A stretch of DNA of 42,602 nt from Myxococcales bacterium (GCA_012960035.1 DUBZ01000017.1:1-42602), one strand, 5' to 3'. Positions 1-9,554 are shown, counted from the first letter of the stretch. Program-made: numbers and translations. Notes: generated by a model from the letters alone, not told the origin.

Positions 1-458
1 GAGATGCCCAGGTTGGTCTCCGTTCGCGTGCCGACGTAGTCCATTGATACTGTGGCGCCGAGCAGGGGAACCAAGCCAGTGATTTTAGCATTCCCGTTTC
101 GATTTTTGTTGCGGTTGGCATCTTCAGTGTTGAAGGGACTCGTATTGGGCGATCGTGCGTTGGTGTAGGACATTCCGCCGGACAGGACAGGGTCATAGAC
201 GCCCCACGCGATGTCGACGTCTTCGCTCGCAATCAGTGGCGCATGTCGCGCGACTTCGACGCCGAGGTTGTTTTCGATCGCCAGGTCGACTGCTTCGCGC
301 AACGAGAGGCCAATCTCGTTCGGGTTGGGAGGCGCTTCGGTCTCGGGCGTTTCGACTTGTGCCTGTGCGTGCTGATCGGCCTGTGCTTCGAGCGCAGATA
401 CGAGCATGAGCGCAGAAATGATCGTGAGGCAAAAGGGGGTGGGCTTCGCGGTGCGCAT
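1..458 (-). CDS. TolC-family outer-membrane efflux protein, N-terminal part (runs off left edge)
   Basis: An open frame of 152 codons starts with ATG at 458 and leaves the window at base 1 without a stop. A GGAGGAA ribosome site lies just upstream. The N-terminus has a charged start and a hydrophobic stretch (FCLTIISALMLVSALEA, residues 9-25), which fits a Sec signal peptide. It is followed by LSLREAVDLAIENNLGVEVA (about 57-76), the typical first helix of TolC/OEP-family proteins, then by a 'YDPVLSGGMSYTNA'-like segment where the first beta strand of the barrel is expected. TolC proteins form trimeric outer-membrane channels for efflux or type I secretion. Its pump partners would lie left of the window. 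The family is clear from the sequence; the substrate cannot be inferred. Confidence 0.85.
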   Translation of the reverse strand, partial: MRTAKPTPFCLTIISALMLVSALEAQADQHAQAQVETPETEAPPNPNEIGLSLREAVDLAIENNLGVEVARHAPLIASEDVDIAWGVYDPVLSGGMSYTNARSPNTSPFNTEDANRNKNRNGNAKITGLVPLLGATVSMDYVGTRTETNLGI

Positions 459-773
459 CGGGTTCCTCCGGAACGGGTCTCGGACTTCGCGAGGCGATTG
501 GATCGCCGCTGCAAGAACGTCGGCGCTGCAAGCGCAGCGCCGAAAGTGGTATAGCGCCGCTGCTGCTAGAGAGGCGGAAAAATAGTCGGACTTTGGGTTT
601 TTCGCGAAGCACCGTCGTGTCGCGGCCATTAGGTAGCAAATTCGCGATTCTGTAGCCAAGCGGCGGGACTCGCTTTCGCGAGGAGCTTCGTCCGCCGGAG
701 TCATTTCTCTGCGCCTCGATTCGTGTTCATCGATGCGGTCGGCTTCCGGGGGCGGCTGCTAGGATCTCGTGTC
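459..773. other. Divergent intergenic region between the TolC-like gene and ispD
   Basis: About 315 bp with no convincing gene. It separates two divergently transcribed genes and so must hold both promoters. No pair of -35/-10 boxes stands out on either strand. The only clear structure is a perfect GC-rich hairpin at 520-543. Confidence 0.6.
520..543. repeat. Perfect 10-bp inverted repeat (GC-rich hairpin)
   Basis: TCGGCGCTGC (520-529) and GCAGCGCCGA (534-543) are exact reverse complements separated by AAGC. The element is 62 bp upstream of the TolC-like start codon, so it would fold in that gene's 5' leader if transcription starts further upstream. No T run follows on either strand, so it is not a standard intrinsic terminator. 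It could be an operator, a leader hairpin, or chance in GC-rich DNA. Confidence 0.5.
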
Positions 774-1460
774 ATGACGTTGGCGGTATTGATTTTGGCA
801 GCGGGGCGCGGCGAACGCCTGGGGCATAGACTCCCCAAGGCGTTTGTCACATTGGGGGGGCAGACGCTGCTCGAACGCTCCTTGTGTGCGCTCGAAGCGG
901 TCGACGAAGTGGCGGTGATCCAACCCGTGATCGGAGCCCATGATTTTGCTACCTACGCCGGCCTTGGACTCGCGGCGAGCGAGAAACGACGCGACCCGGT
1001 TGCCGGCGGTGCTGAACGGCAAGACTCTGTGGCCGCCGGGCTGGCCGCGCTTCCATCGACAGTCGAGTGGGTGGCGGTGCATGACGCGGCGCGCTGCCTC
1101 GTGACTGCGCTCGATGTCGGTCGTGTGATCGAAGCTGCATATCGCGAAGGCGCGGCGCTGCTCGCCGCTCCAGCGCGGGACACGATCAAGCGTGTCGTCG
1201 ACGGGCACGTTGTTCATACGCCGAATCGGAGCGAATGCTGGGCCGCTCAAACCCCCCAGGTGTTTCGACGCGAACTCTTGACTGAAGCGCTTGAAAAGGC
1301 GCGCACTGAAGCGTTCATCGGAACCGACGATGCCCAGCTCGTCGAACGCATGGGGGTGCCTGTCGCGGTGGTCGAAGGAAGTGCGAGGAATATCAAAATT
1401 ACGTTGCCCGAAGATCTACTCGCGGCAGAAGGTTGGATCGCGGAAGGGGACATCGCGTGA
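774..1460 (+). CDS. ispD: 2-C-methyl-D-erythritol 4-phosphate cytidylyltransferase
   Basis: Third step of the MEP isoprenoid pathway: transfers CMP from CTP to 2-C-methyl-D-erythritol 4-phosphate in the cytoplasm. The product is 228 residues, normal for IspD. The N-terminal nucleotide loop LAAGRGERLG (8-17) and PKAF (21-24) are present, followed by GGAERQDSV (78-86) and VHDAAR (102-107). Later come TPQVFRRELL and GTDDAQLVE. The usual DAARP is DAARC here, a small variation. I chose the ATG at 774 because the protein then begins MTLAVLILAAG; an upstream in-frame start at 723 would add 17 unrelated residues. The stop codon overlaps the ispF start (GTGA), so the two are probably translated together. 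Confidence 0.96.
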   Translation: MTLAVLILAAGRGERLGHRLPKAFVTLGGQTLLERSLCALEAVDEVAVIQPVIGAHDFATYAGLGLAASEKRRDPVAGGAERQDSVAAGLAALPSTVEWVAVHDAARCLVTALDVGRVIEAAYREGAALLAAPARDTIKRVVDGHVVHTPNRSECWAAQTPQVFRRELLTEALEKARTEAFIGTDDAQLVERMGVPVAVVEGSARNIKITLPEDLLAAEGWIAEGDIA

Positions 1461-1948
1461 GTGTGAGAATCGGACAGGGGATCGACGCGCATCAACTGGT
1501 GACCGACCGTCGCCTGGTCTTGGGCGGAATCGAAATTGAGTTTGACCGTGGGCTAGAGGGTCACTCGGATGGCGACGTCCTGCTCCACGCAATCTGCGAC
1601 GCCATTCTCGGTGCGCTGGGCGAGGGCGACCTCGGACGCCATTTTCCGTCGTCGGATGAAGCGCTGCGGGGCATCGACAGTGCGATTCTGCTCGAACGGG
1701 TTGTCGGGCTCATGCGCGACCGCGGCTTCGGCATCGGGAACCTCGACGCGACGCTGATCGCCCAGGCTCCGCGCCTTTCCCCCGTTCAAGAAAAAATGCA
1801 AGCCAATATTGCTTCGCTGTTGGGTGCGCCGCCGGAAAAGGTCAACTTGAAGGTGACGAGCACGGATCATCTCGGTGCGATCGGCCGCGGCGAAGGCATG
1901 GCGGCGATCGCGGTGGTGCTGCTCGAAAACGACACCCGTGCGAAGTAG
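1457..1948 (+). CDS. ispF: 2-C-methyl-D-erythritol 2,4-cyclodiphosphate synthase
   Basis: Fifth step of the MEP pathway: cyclises CDP-methylerythritol 2-phosphate with loss of CMP, as a zinc-dependent homotrimer. The product is 163 residues, the usual size. The metal ligands are visible as D10 and H12 in GQGIDAH, and H44 in GHSDGDVLLHA. FPSSDE and the C-terminal STDHLGAIGRGEGMAA loop (CMP contact) are also present. The GTG start at 1457 lies inside the ispD stop as GTGA, giving a 4-bp overlap. An earlier in-frame ATG at 1433 would only add residues buried in ispD. IspE, between these two steps in the pathway, is not in the window. Confidence 0.96.
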   Translation: MSVRIGQGIDAHQLVTDRRLVLGGIEIEFDRGLEGHSDGDVLLHAICDAILGALGEGDLGRHFPSSDEALRGIDSAILLERVVGLMRDRGFGIGNLDATLIAQAPRLSPVQEKMQANIASLLGAPPEKVNLKVTSTDHLGAIGRGEGMAAIAVVLLENDTRAK

Positions 1949-2008
1949 CACGGGCCGGTCCCGACATCCTGGGATAGACCAACCTCAACCGAATGAGGAA
2001 CAGCACAG

Positions 2009-3415
2009 GTGAGTGAGATCGTCTTCTATAACACCCGAACTCGAGAGAAAGCGAAATTCGAGCCGATCGAGCCGGGTCGCGTTGGAATCTACACCTGTGG
2101 TCCAACGGTTTACGGGCCGTCCCACATTGGCAACTTGCGCTCGCAGCTGGTGCCTGACTTGCTCAAGCGTTTCTTGCGCAGCGAAGGCTTCGAAGTCACC
2201 CACGTCGTGAACATCACCGACGTAGGGCATCTCGTTTCGGACAGCGACGAGGGCGAAGACAAGATGGAGCTCGCCGCCCAACGCACCGGACAGACCGCGG
2301 CCGAGATCGCCGAAAAGTACACGGCGCTTTGGCACGAAGACCGGCGCATGCTCAATTGCCAGCCTCTTGAGGAAAACCCAAAGGCGACTGATCATATTCA
2401 AGAGCAGATCGATCTCGCCAAGACTTTGGAAGAAAGAGGCTATCTCTATCAACTCGAAGACGGCGTCTACTTCGATATTTCAAAGTTCCCGCGCTACACG
2501 GAACTCGCCAAGCTCGACCTCGAAGGGCAGGGCGCTGTGCAGCGCATCGAAAAAGTGGAAGGCAAACGCCACGCGGCTGACTTCGGGATTTGGAAGTTCG
2601 CCGCCGAAGGCGTGAAGCGCCTACAAGAATGGGACTCGCCCTGGGGACGCGGTTTCCCCGGTTGGCATCTCGAATGCTCCGCGATGAGCAGCAAGTACCT
2701 CGGCGAACGCATCGACATCCACACCGGCGGCATCGACCTCGCCACCGTGCACCACACCAACGAACTTGCACAGAGTGAATGTGCATTTGGTGTTGAGCCG
2801 TGGGTCAATGTTTGGATCCACAACGAGTTCCTCGACTTTGGCGGCGAAAAGATGTCCAAGTCTGTGGGGAACGTGAAAGAACTCAAAGATCTCGTTGAGC
2901 GCGGGATCGACCCGCTGGCATTTCGATACTTCGTACTTCAAGCGCACTACCGCCAGCAGCAGACATACAACGAAGAAGCCATGGAGGCAGCCGCGAGGGG
3001 GTACCAACGACTCGTCAAAGCGGCGATCGCATTGCGCGACGTAGAAGCTGCCGGGGACCCGGACGTGCAAGCTCCGTATCGCAAACGTTTTCGCGACGCG
3101 CTGGCGGATGATCTCAATGCACCTCAGGCGCTGGCGGTCACGTGGGAAGTTGCGCGCAGTGACGCGCTTGCCCCCGCTGATCAACGCGACTTGCTGCTGG
3201 CCTTCGACGAAGTGCTTGGTCTCGATCTCGCGAATGCAGTCGTGGCCGAAGAGGTGGGCGAACTCGATCCGCGGATCGACGCTTTGGTTGCGGAGCGCGA
3301 GACGGCTCGAAAGAACAAGGACTTCGCAACATCGGACCGCATTCGCGATGCGTTGGCGGCCGAGGGCATTACGATCCTCGATTCGCCCGAAGGCCCTCGC
3401 TGGAGCCGCGGGTGA
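2009..3415 (+). CDS. cysS: Cysteinyl-tRNA synthetase
   Basis: Charges tRNA-Cys with cysteine. It is a class I synthetase of 468 residues, typical of bacterial CysRS. The HIGH-type motif is HIGN (39-42), and KMSKS is exact at 281-285. Zinc ligands are suggested by C30 (YTCGPTVYG), the Cys in WHLECSAM, His in HHTNE and the acidic/Cys pair in QSEC. The start is GTG at 2009, with GAGGA about 10 bases upstream, 60 bp after ispF. The C-terminus carries the usual '[22 protein letters not shown]' helix (shown in part). The stop overlaps the uvrB start by 4 bp. ispD-ispF-cysS adjacency is common in bacteria; the link into uvrB is less usual. Confidence 0.97.
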   Translation: MSEIVFYNTRTREKAKFEPIEPGRVGIYTCGPTVYGPSHIGNLRSQLVPDLLKRFLRSEGFEVTHVVNITDVGHLVSDSDEGEDKMELAAQRTGQTAAEIAEKYTALWHEDRRMLNCQPLEENPKATDHIQEQIDLAKTLEERGYLYQLEDGVYFDISKFPRYTELAKLDLEGQGAVQRIEKVEGKRHAADFGIWKFAAEGVKRLQEWDSPWGRGFPGWHLECSAMSSKYLGERIDIHTGGIDLATVHHTNELAQSECAFGVEPWVNVWIHNEFLDFGGEKMSKSVGNVKELKDLVERGIDPLAFRYFVLQAHYRQQQTYNEEAMEAAARGYQRLVKAAIALRDVEAAGDPDVQAPYRKRFRDALADDLNAPQALAVTWEVARSDALAPADQRDLLLAFDEVLGLDLANAVVAEEVGELDPRIDALVAERETARKNKDFATSDRIRDALAAEGITILDSPEGPRWSRG

Positions 3416-5430
3416 GCGCTCGTCCCGCGCCGGAGGAGGGGCGCTTCGAGCTGGTTTCTGAATACAGTCCGGCGGGCGATCAACCTCGCGCGATCGAAGA
3501 ATTGGTCGCGGGCTACGAGCGCGGAGACCCCGAACAGACCCTTCTCGGCGTCACTGGCAGCGGCAAGACGTTTACGATCGCGTGCATGGTCGAGGCGATC
3601 AATAAGCCAACGATCGTGATGTCACCCAATAAGACCCTTGCTGCGCAGCTCTACGCAGAGTTCAAGGAACTCTTTCCTGACAATGCCGTCGAGTACTTCG
3701 TCTCGTACTACGACTACTATCAGCCCGAAGCCTATATCGCGGCGAGCGACACCTACATCGAGAAAGACTCCTCGGTCAACGACGAGATCGACAAGCTGCG
3801 TCATGCCGCTACCCATTCGATTCTGACGCGACGGGACACCTTGGTCGTGGCCAGTGTTTCGTGCATCTACGGCCTGGGCGCGCCGGACAACTACGGCGCG
3901 ATGCACGCGTACCTCGAAACCAATATGCATCTGGTGCGCGACGATCTACTTCGCAACTTGGTGGACTTGCTTTACACCCGCAACGATCACGACTTTCACC
4001 GCGGGACATTTCGCGTTCGCGGCGATGTCGTCGAGATCTTCCCGCAGTATGAATCCGAACGTGCGATTCGCGTCGAATTCTTTGGAGACGAAGTCGAGAG
4101 CCTTGCTGAGATCGACCCGCTGCGCGGCAAGGTCTTGTCTCGTCCACATCGCGTGATGATCTACCCCGCCAGTCACTACGTCGCGACCCAGGGTCGCATC
4201 AAGCGCGCCATCGAAGGGATTCGGACAGAGCTCCAGGAACGGCTCCAACACTTCGAGCGCGAAGGCAAATTGCTGGAAGCGCAACGCCTAGAACAGCGCA
4301 CGATGTACGACCTTGAGATGCTCGAGGAAATGGGGTTCTGCCACGGAGTCGAGAACTATTCGCGTTGGCTAGACGGACGCGACGCGGGGCAGACGCCGTA
4401 CACGTTGTACGACTACTTGCCCGACGACACCTTAGTCGTGCTCGACGAGAGCCACATCGGTTTGCCTCAAATTGGCGGGATGTACCGAGGCGACCGCGCA
4501 CGCAAAGAAACTCTCGTGGAATACGGCTGGCGTTTGCCATCGGCCCTCGACAATCGCCCGCTGCGGTTCGACGAATGGCGCGAACGCGCCAAGAGTTGTG
4601 TCTACGTCTCCGCGACTCCCGCCGATTACGAATTGGAGCGCTGCAAGGGAGTCGTGGTCGAACAGATCATTCGACCGACCGGCTTGATGGATCCAAAGAT
4701 CGAGATCCGACCCGCAAGTGGGCAGGTCGACGATCTCCTCGAAGCGATTCGACTGCGTGTCGAACGCGGGGAACGTGTTCTTGTTACGACGTTGACCAAG
4801 CGCATGTCCGAAGAACTCACCGAGTACTACGCCGAGTTGGGAATCCGGATTCGCTACTTGCACAGCGACGTTAAAACGCTTGAGCGGATGGAGATCATCC
4901 GAGAATTGCGCGAAGGCGTTTACGACGTGCTGGTCGGGATCAACCTTTTGCGTGAAGGCCTCGACATCCCCGAGGTGTCCCTCGTGGCCGTTCTCGACGC
5001 AGACAAGGAAGGCTTTCTGCGTTCGACACGCTCGTTGATTCAGACGATCGGTCGCGCGGCCCGCAATGCGGGTGGCGAGGTGATCCTCTACGCGGACAAG
5101 CGCACCAACTCGATCAATCAGACCCTCGAAGAAACGGACCGGCGGCGGGAAGTTCAGGCGGCGTACAACATGAAGCATGGGATTACACCGACGACGATCG
5201 CGAAGAAGATCACAAGCCTTCACGAGTCGATCTGGGAATCGGATTACGTGACGGTCCCGCGCTCCGAAGACAACGCCGAACCGAGCGTGCCGGCTCACGA
5301 GCTGCCCGGGCTCATCAAGGCCCTGCGCAAAGATATGAAAGCTGCAGCGAATAACCTCGAGTTCGAAGAAGCCGGCGCGTTGCGTGATCGCATCAACGAA
5401 CTCGAAGAACGCCGCCTCCGGCTCGGTTGA
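3412..5430 (+). CDS. uvrB: UvrABC excinuclease subunit B
   Basis: Damage-verifying helicase-like subunit of nucleotide excision repair: receives damaged DNA from UvrA and recruits UvrC. The product is 672 residues, the normal length. The Walker A motif GVTGSGKT is at 46-53. The tyrosine-rich beta-hairpin ([12 protein letters not shown]) that inserts behind the lesion is present. [10 protein letters not shown] (about 344) is the Walker B region, followed by the helicase motif [11 protein letters not shown]-terminal UVR domain (about 630-672, '[18 protein letters not shown]') interacts with UvrC. The start is GTG at 3412, overlapping the cysS stop (GTGA) with GGAG upstream. uvrC follows after 4 bp, so the two repair subunits are made together. 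Confidence 0.97.
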   Translation: MSARPAPEEGRFELVSEYSPAGDQPRAIEELVAGYERGDPEQTLLGVTGSGKTFTIACMVEAINKPTIVMSPNKTLAAQLYAEFKELFPDNAVEYFVSYYDYYQPEAYIAASDTYIEKDSSVNDEIDKLRHAATHSILTRRDTLVVASVSCIYGLGAPDNYGAMHAYLETNMHLVRDDLLRNLVDLLYTRNDHDFHRGTFRVRGDVVEIFPQYESERAIRVEFFGDEVESLAEIDPLRGKVLSRPHRVMIYPASHYVATQGRIKRAIEGIRTELQERLQHFEREGKLLEAQRLEQRTMYDLEMLEEMGFCHGVENYSRWLDGRDAGQTPYTLYDYLPDDTLVVLDESHIGLPQIGGMYRGDRARKETLVEYGWRLPSALDNRPLRFDEWRERAKSCVYVSATPADYELERCKGVVVEQIIRPTGLMDPKIEIRPASGQVDDLLEAIRLRVERGERVLVTTLTKRMSEELTEYYAELGIRIRYLHSDVKTLERMEIIRELREGVYDVLVGINLLREGLDIPEVSLVAVLDADKEGFLRSTRSLIQTIGRAARNAGGEVILYADKRTNSINQTLEETDRRREVQAAYNMKHGITPTTIAKKITSLHESIWESDYVTVPRSEDNAEPSVPAHELPGLIKALRKDMKAAANNLEFEEAGALRDRINELEERRLRLG

Positions 5431-5434
5431 CGTC

Positions 5435-7450
5435 ATGAGTGAAGAGGCCCTGAGCCCCATCGAGGAAAGCGCGGCTTCGCTGCCGACGGGGCCGGGTGTC
5501 TACCTATTCAAGGCTGCGGATGGCTCTGTGCTCTATGTGGGGAAGGCGCAGAATCTCAAGAGTCGCGTGCGTCAATACCTTTCGGGGGGCGACGGTCGCG
5601 TTCAGATTCCTGCGCTCGTTGAACGTGCAGCCGACGTCGACGTTTTGATCACCGAAAACGTCAAAGACGCACTCTTGCTCGAAAACGAATTGATCAAGCA
5701 GTACAAGCCCGTGTTCAACGTGCGCTTGCGCGACGACAAGCAGTACCTAGCACTGCGGCTCGACCCCAAAGAAGAGTGGCCGCGCTTGCGTATGGTGCGG
5801 AAGTTTCGACGTGACGGTTCTGAGTATTTTGGCCCGTATACGTCGAGTATTGAGCTCAAAGAATCCCTCGGCGATCTGCGTCGCATCTTTCCGCTGCGAT
5901 CCTGCAGCGACGCGGTGCTGCGCGATTATCGACGGCGAGGCCGACCCTGCATCGAATTCGAAATGAAGCGTTGCGCCGCACCGTGTTGCGACCGGGTCGA
6001 TACGCAGGGGTATGACGAACTCGTGCAAGGCACCCTGTTGTTCTTGCGAGGGCGGTCGGCTGAGCTCGTGACGTCACTCCGCGACCGGATGGACCGTGCA
6101 AGCGCGGCGGAAAATTACGAAGAAGCGGCGCGGGTACGGGACCGGATCGCGGGGGTTGAACGCACAATCGAGCGACAGCGCATCATCGTCGAGCAACCTG
6201 TGGATCGCGACGTATTTGGCTTCGCGCAAGAGGGAGACGACTGCGAGGTGCAGGTCCTGCACGTCCGCGAAGGGCGGGTCGTCGGGGCCGAAGGCTTCGA
6301 GTTTTCCGAAGTGCAGCTCGACGTCGGCGTGGTCATGAGTTCGTTTCTCGGTCAGTACTACGGGGAAGAGTTCGGACGCCGTGTTCCTGCAGAAGTGCTG
6401 TCTCCAGTCGCGATTGTCGACAGCGCCCCGCTTGTGGGCATGCTGTGCGACCGCGCCGAACGCCCTGTACGACTCAAGACCCCGAAGCGCGGCGATCTCA
6501 CCAAGCTCGTTCAGATGGCGACCGAAAACGCAATGTCCTCTCTAGAAAGGCGTCTTCGTGCGCGAACCAGCGTGGCGAGCACCCTCGAAGAAATTCGAAA
6601 ACGCTGCAATCTGACAACGCTCCCGCGGCGTATCGAGTGCTACGACGTGTCGCACCTTCAGGGCACGCTCGCCGTTGCGAGCCGCGTCGTGTTTGAAGAC
6701 GGTGTTGCGGTCAAGGCCGACTACCGGCGCTATCGCATTCATCAAGCCAAAGCAGGAGACGACTACGACTGTCTTCGCGAGGTTCTTCAACGTCGCGTCG
6801 TCCGAACGGAGGCCGAGCCGCTCCCAGACCTGTTGATGGTCGACGGTGGGCGAGGGCAACTCGGCGTGCTGACCGCGGTGCTGAGCGACGTCGGTGCTGT
6901 GATTGACACCCTCGGGTTATCAAAAGAACGAGACGGAGAGGGGCCCAAAGCGCGCGTGAAGCGCGGAGGGGGGCTCAAGGCCGAGCGCGTGTTTCGGCCC
7001 GGGCGAGCGAATCCCATCATGCTGCACCCAGGCTCGCGCGGTCTGTTGCTTCTGCAACGCGTTCGCGATGAATCCCATCGCTTCGCGATCGACTTTCAGC
7101 GCAAGCTTCGCCGTAAGGTGAACTTCACTTCGATTCTTGAAGAGTTGCCAGGGATTGGTCCAGTCAAACGCAACGCGTTGCTCAAGGCCCTGGGTTCGCT
7201 CAAACGAATCCGCGAAGCGTCTCTCGATGAGCTGCGGAATATATCGGCGCTCTCGGAAAACGATGCGCTTGCGATCGCAGACTTCTTCGCGGCATTGACC
7301 GCGGCACCGATGCCGAATGTTGATGAAGAGATCGAAACGGAAGCCGCGTCCGCCCCCGTGAGCGAACAAGTCGACGAACTCGCCACCGAAAAAAATGCCA
7401 GCGAAGACGAAGATGACAAAGAGGCTGAGCAAGACGCTGCACCCCAATAG
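5435..7450 (+). CDS. uvrC: UvrABC excinuclease subunit C
   Basis: Makes the 3' and 5' incisions around lesions bound by UvrB. The product is 671 residues. The N-terminal GIY-YIG nuclease shows GVYLF (21-25) and LYVGKAQNLKSRV. A UVR domain follows (YEEAARVRDRIAGVE), then the UvrC RNase H-like nuclease with YDVSHLQG, and a C-terminal helix-hairpin-helix (ELPGIGPVKRNALL). Cysteines 157, 172, 180 and 184 match the pattern proposed to bind a 4Fe-4S cluster in UvrC; the last three have the same 8 and 4 spacing. An acidic tail of about 40 residues rich in E and D ends the protein, longer than usual. The ATG at 5435 follows the uvrB stop by 4 bp. Confidence 0.96.
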   Translation: MSEEALSPIEESAASLPTGPGVYLFKAADGSVLYVGKAQNLKSRVRQYLSGGDGRVQIPALVERAADVDVLITENVKDALLLENELIKQYKPVFNVRLRDDKQYLALRLDPKEEWPRLRMVRKFRRDGSEYFGPYTSSIELKESLGDLRRIFPLRSCSDAVLRDYRRRGRPCIEFEMKRCAAPCCDRVDTQGYDELVQGTLLFLRGRSAELVTSLRDRMDRASAAENYEEAARVRDRIAGVERTIERQRIIVEQPVDRDVFGFAQEGDDCEVQVLHVREGRVVGAEGFEFSEVQLDVGVVMSSFLGQYYGEEFGRRVPAEVLSPVAIVDSAPLVGMLCDRAERPVRLKTPKRGDLTKLVQMATENAMSSLERRLRARTSVASTLEEIRKRCNLTTLPRRIECYDVSHLQGTLAVASRVVFEDGVAVKADYRRYRIHQAKAGDDYDCLREVLQRRVVRTEAEPLPDLLMVDGGRGQLGVLTAVLSDVGAVIDTLGLSKERDGEGPKARVKRGGGLKAERVFRPGRANPIMLHPGSRGLLLLQRVRDESHRFAIDFQRKLRRKVNFTSILEELPGIGPVKRNALLKALGSLKRIREASLDELRNISALSENDALAIADFFAALTAAPMPNVDEEIETEAASAPVSEQVDELATEKNASEDEDDKEAEQDAAPQ

Positions 7451-7459
7451 CGGGGTGCA
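7438..7459 (+). repeat. Hairpin overlapping the uvrC stop codon
   Basis: TGCACCCC (7438-7445) and GGGGTGCA (7452-7459) form a perfect 8-bp stem with a 6-nt loop containing the uvrC stop codon. It could end or stabilise the ispD-uvrC transcript, but there is no T run after it, so a classical intrinsic terminator is not supported. Confidence 0.4.
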
Positions 7460-7854
7460 CATCCTGCGCTCGAGCACATCGCGCAAGTCACCGGCAAAGT
7501 GAAGGTGAAGCTTTGCAATCTGGTGCGACAGGCCACATTCCACCTTCCATAGGAATGTGCAGACATCGTGTGCGAGGCGTACTGGCTGGCGGGGACCCCG
7601 TCGCTGCGAGGGAGCCTTGCAACGCTGTTTTCGTGACATCCATGCGGGAAGGCAACACTTCTTTGTCAGCCCTGCCTCACTCCTCGACCGACCATGCGCG
7701 CGATCTAATGAACGTCACTCCCGATTCCGTGCTGGACGCCTGAAGGGCACCAAAATAACGGTTTCTTTTCAAGCAATTGGACTTTCTCGCCGATAAATCA
7801 GGGCCGGAACTACCGCGAAAAATTCGCGCAGCAATGTGATCGGGGAGCCCCCGC
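7451..7854. other. Intergenic region between uvrC and the exported protease gene
   Basis: About 400 bp without a supported gene. A possible 76-codon frame at 7513-7743 (+) has no recognisable domain, no good ribosome site and odd composition, so I do not call it. The region should contain the 3' end of the uvrC transcript and the promoter of the next gene. I could not find a convincing -35/-10 pair. Confidence 0.5.
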
Positions 7855-8736
7855 ATGGGTTGGACGCAGAAAACCGCTCGCTGGCTGGTCGTCTTCGCTG
7901 TACTCGCAGCAACGCTGCCGGTATCGGCCGAGATCTACCGTTGGGTCGATGCTTCGGGAAAGATGCATTTCACTCAAGACCTCGCAAAAGTGCCGATGCG
8001 CTATCGCGCAGACTCTAAGGCGCGTGCCGATGCGCCCAAAGCGGATTCTCCCGTTCAGCACTACACCCCGTCGTTGCCGCCCGCGAGCCTAAGCGGGCGA
8101 AGGAAGCAGCCCGATGCTGCCGAAAAGATGAAGACCCATCATATCCGCGTCCAACGGGCCGGAGCGAGCATGCGCGTGATGGTGAGGATCAATGGCGAGT
8201 TGGACGTGCCCTTCATCATTGATACAGGGGCGACGGACGTTGTGCTTCCGATGTCCGCTGCAAAGCAGCTTGGCCTCGCGGTCGATGGGCCCGACGTGCG
8301 AATGACGACAGTCCAGACGGCGAACGGTTTGACCCAAGCTGCGGTGTTGATGCTTGATTCGGTCGTGCTCGGTTCGGCGAGGGTGGAAACAGTTTCCAGT
8401 CTGGCGCTCCCGGGCATGGACGAAGGGCTGCTCGGTCTCTCGTTCTTCAACCACTTCACCTACAGCATCGATACCTCCCGTGGCGTCGTGTCCCTGACCG
8501 AAAATGATCTCGCGGCAGAAGGCGTGTTGCGGGGCGGACGCAATGAGAGCCGCTGGAAATTGCAATTCCAATCGGCGTATCATCAGATTTCGTCCACCGA
8601 ATCTCTCGCGAAGTCGGCTCCGTTTGGTCGCGACCGAGTGAAAGCCGAGGCGAGGCACGAGCAAGCGGTCGAACGACTGCGGTTGCTCGAAGACGAAGCA
8701 GACGATGCACGCGTGCCGTTTCGCTGGCGCAACTGA
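7855..8736 (+). CDS. Exported DUF4124 and retropepsin-like aspartic protease domain protein
   Basis: The product is 293 residues. A hydrophobic signal peptide is seen at about 8-25 (WLVVFAVLAATLPVSA), so the protein acts outside the cytoplasm. Immediately after it is a DUF4124 motif (EIYRWVDASGKMHFTQ), a small envelope-associated domain. Residues about 100-220 form a clan AA single-domain aspartic protease fold with the catalytic D123-T-G (FIIDTGATDVVLP) and LLGLSFFNHFTYSID further on. Such proteins act as dimers, like retropepsin. The last 70 residues are charged and predicted helical, with no known domain. The start ATG is preceded by GGGGAG. The gene appears monocistronic. The DTG motif is intact, so activity is plausible; the substrate is unknown. 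Confidence 0.85.
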   Translation: MGWTQKTARWLVVFAVLAATLPVSAEIYRWVDASGKMHFTQDLAKVPMRYRADSKARADAPKADSPVQHYTPSLPPASLSGRRKQPDAAEKMKTHHIRVQRAGASMRVMVRINGELDVPFIIDTGATDVVLPMSAAKQLGLAVDGPDVRMTTVQTANGLTQAAVLMLDSVVLGSARVETVSSLALPGMDEGLLGLSFFNHFTYSIDTSRGVVSLTENDLAAEGVLRGGRNESRWKLQFQSAYHQISSTESLAKSAPFGRDRVKAEARHEQAVERLRLLEDEADDARVPFRWRN

Positions 8737-9027
8737 ACCGATCCCCATTGCAACCGAAATTGAGTCGTATTCAGTTTTAGATCGCGCATGTCGTGTCCGG
8801 CTAGACGTCCATAGAGGGTACGCCGCTACCCAAACGCGATCTCTCGCGCCCAGATGGCGCGGCAATCATCTAGCGTTCTCTTCTGAATAACCGTGGGCGA
8901 ATGCGAACTTACGTCTTTATTGGGTGCATAGATTCCGCTGGCACCGATATTGCTTTATTAGACATTAGAATCGATTGAAACGCGGCCGAAGCAGACCATC
9001 GCGCTCGCCGCGAGGAGCCGTGTCAGC

Positions 9028-9462
9028 ATGCGATCAAAGAGACAGGTCGAGGGCTTGATCCTCGCCGGACAAGTCCTAGAAGAGGTAGAACCCGAAGAGC
9101 GGGAGGGACATTGTCTCGACCGCGTGTCTGCGGATCTTGAAGCGCGCGGCGTTTCTCCAGAACGTGCGGTTCAATTGGCCTCTCAGCTGAGTCAAGGAAG
9201 AAGCTGGAAAAGGCTATCGACCGGGCAGTATGAAGCACTGCTCGACGGTGCGTCCGTCACCGCGGCCCCGGAACCAGGCGTCGCGCCGACGGGCGAAGAA
9301 AACGTCGAACAGGTTCGCGAGATCGAGCGCATGATGCAGGCGTTCGCCGGCGAACTGGCGAAGCTCGACGAATCCCTCGAGGTCCTGTCCGCGTACGTTC
9401 GACGCATGCGCGAACAACCGGCGGTCAAGCCGCGCAGCGTCGGCAGGCAGACGCTCCACTAA
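9028..9462 (+). CDS. Hypothetical small helical protein
   Basis: A 144-residue product of unknown function. It is charged, probably mostly alpha-helical, with no signal peptide, membrane segment, cysteine cluster or motif I recognise. The stretch from about 90 to 130 (REIERMMQAFAGELAKLDES...) has heptad-like spacing compatible with a short coiled coil. The ATG at 9028 has GAGGAG about 11 bases upstream. The codon use looks like that of its neighbours, which supports a real gene. It lies about 90 bp before comEC on the same strand and could share its transcript, but nothing in the sequence links it to DNA uptake. Confidence 0.6.
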   Translation: MRSKRQVEGLILAGQVLEEVEPEEREGHCLDRVSADLEARGVSPERAVQLASQLSQGRSWKRLSTGQYEALLDGASVTAAPEPGVAPTGEENVEQVREIERMMQAFAGELAKLDESLEVLSAYVRRMREQPAVKPRSVGRQTLH

Positions 9463-9532
9463 GATAAAGCTACGATCACCCGCAAAGCGGGGTAGGGCCG
9501 CCGTCCAAGCCGCTTGCCCGAAGTTTTCCCTA

Positions 9533-9548
9533 GACCCGGTCCCGGGTC
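9533..9548. repeat. Short dyad just upstream of comEC
   Basis: GACCCGG (9533-9539) and CCGGGTC (9542-9548) are exact complements separated by 2 bp. The dyad ends 6 bp before the proposed comEC TTG start, so it would cover its ribosome site. Its loop is too small for a stable hairpin as drawn; an operator or chance are equally possible. Confidence 0.3.
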
Positions 9549-9554
9549 CATTGA

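Noticed and set aside
4432..5460. Open minus-strand frame of 342 codons opposite uvrB
   Set aside because: Antisense to a well-supported gene, no domain, no ribosome site; long antisense frames are expected with this codon bias.
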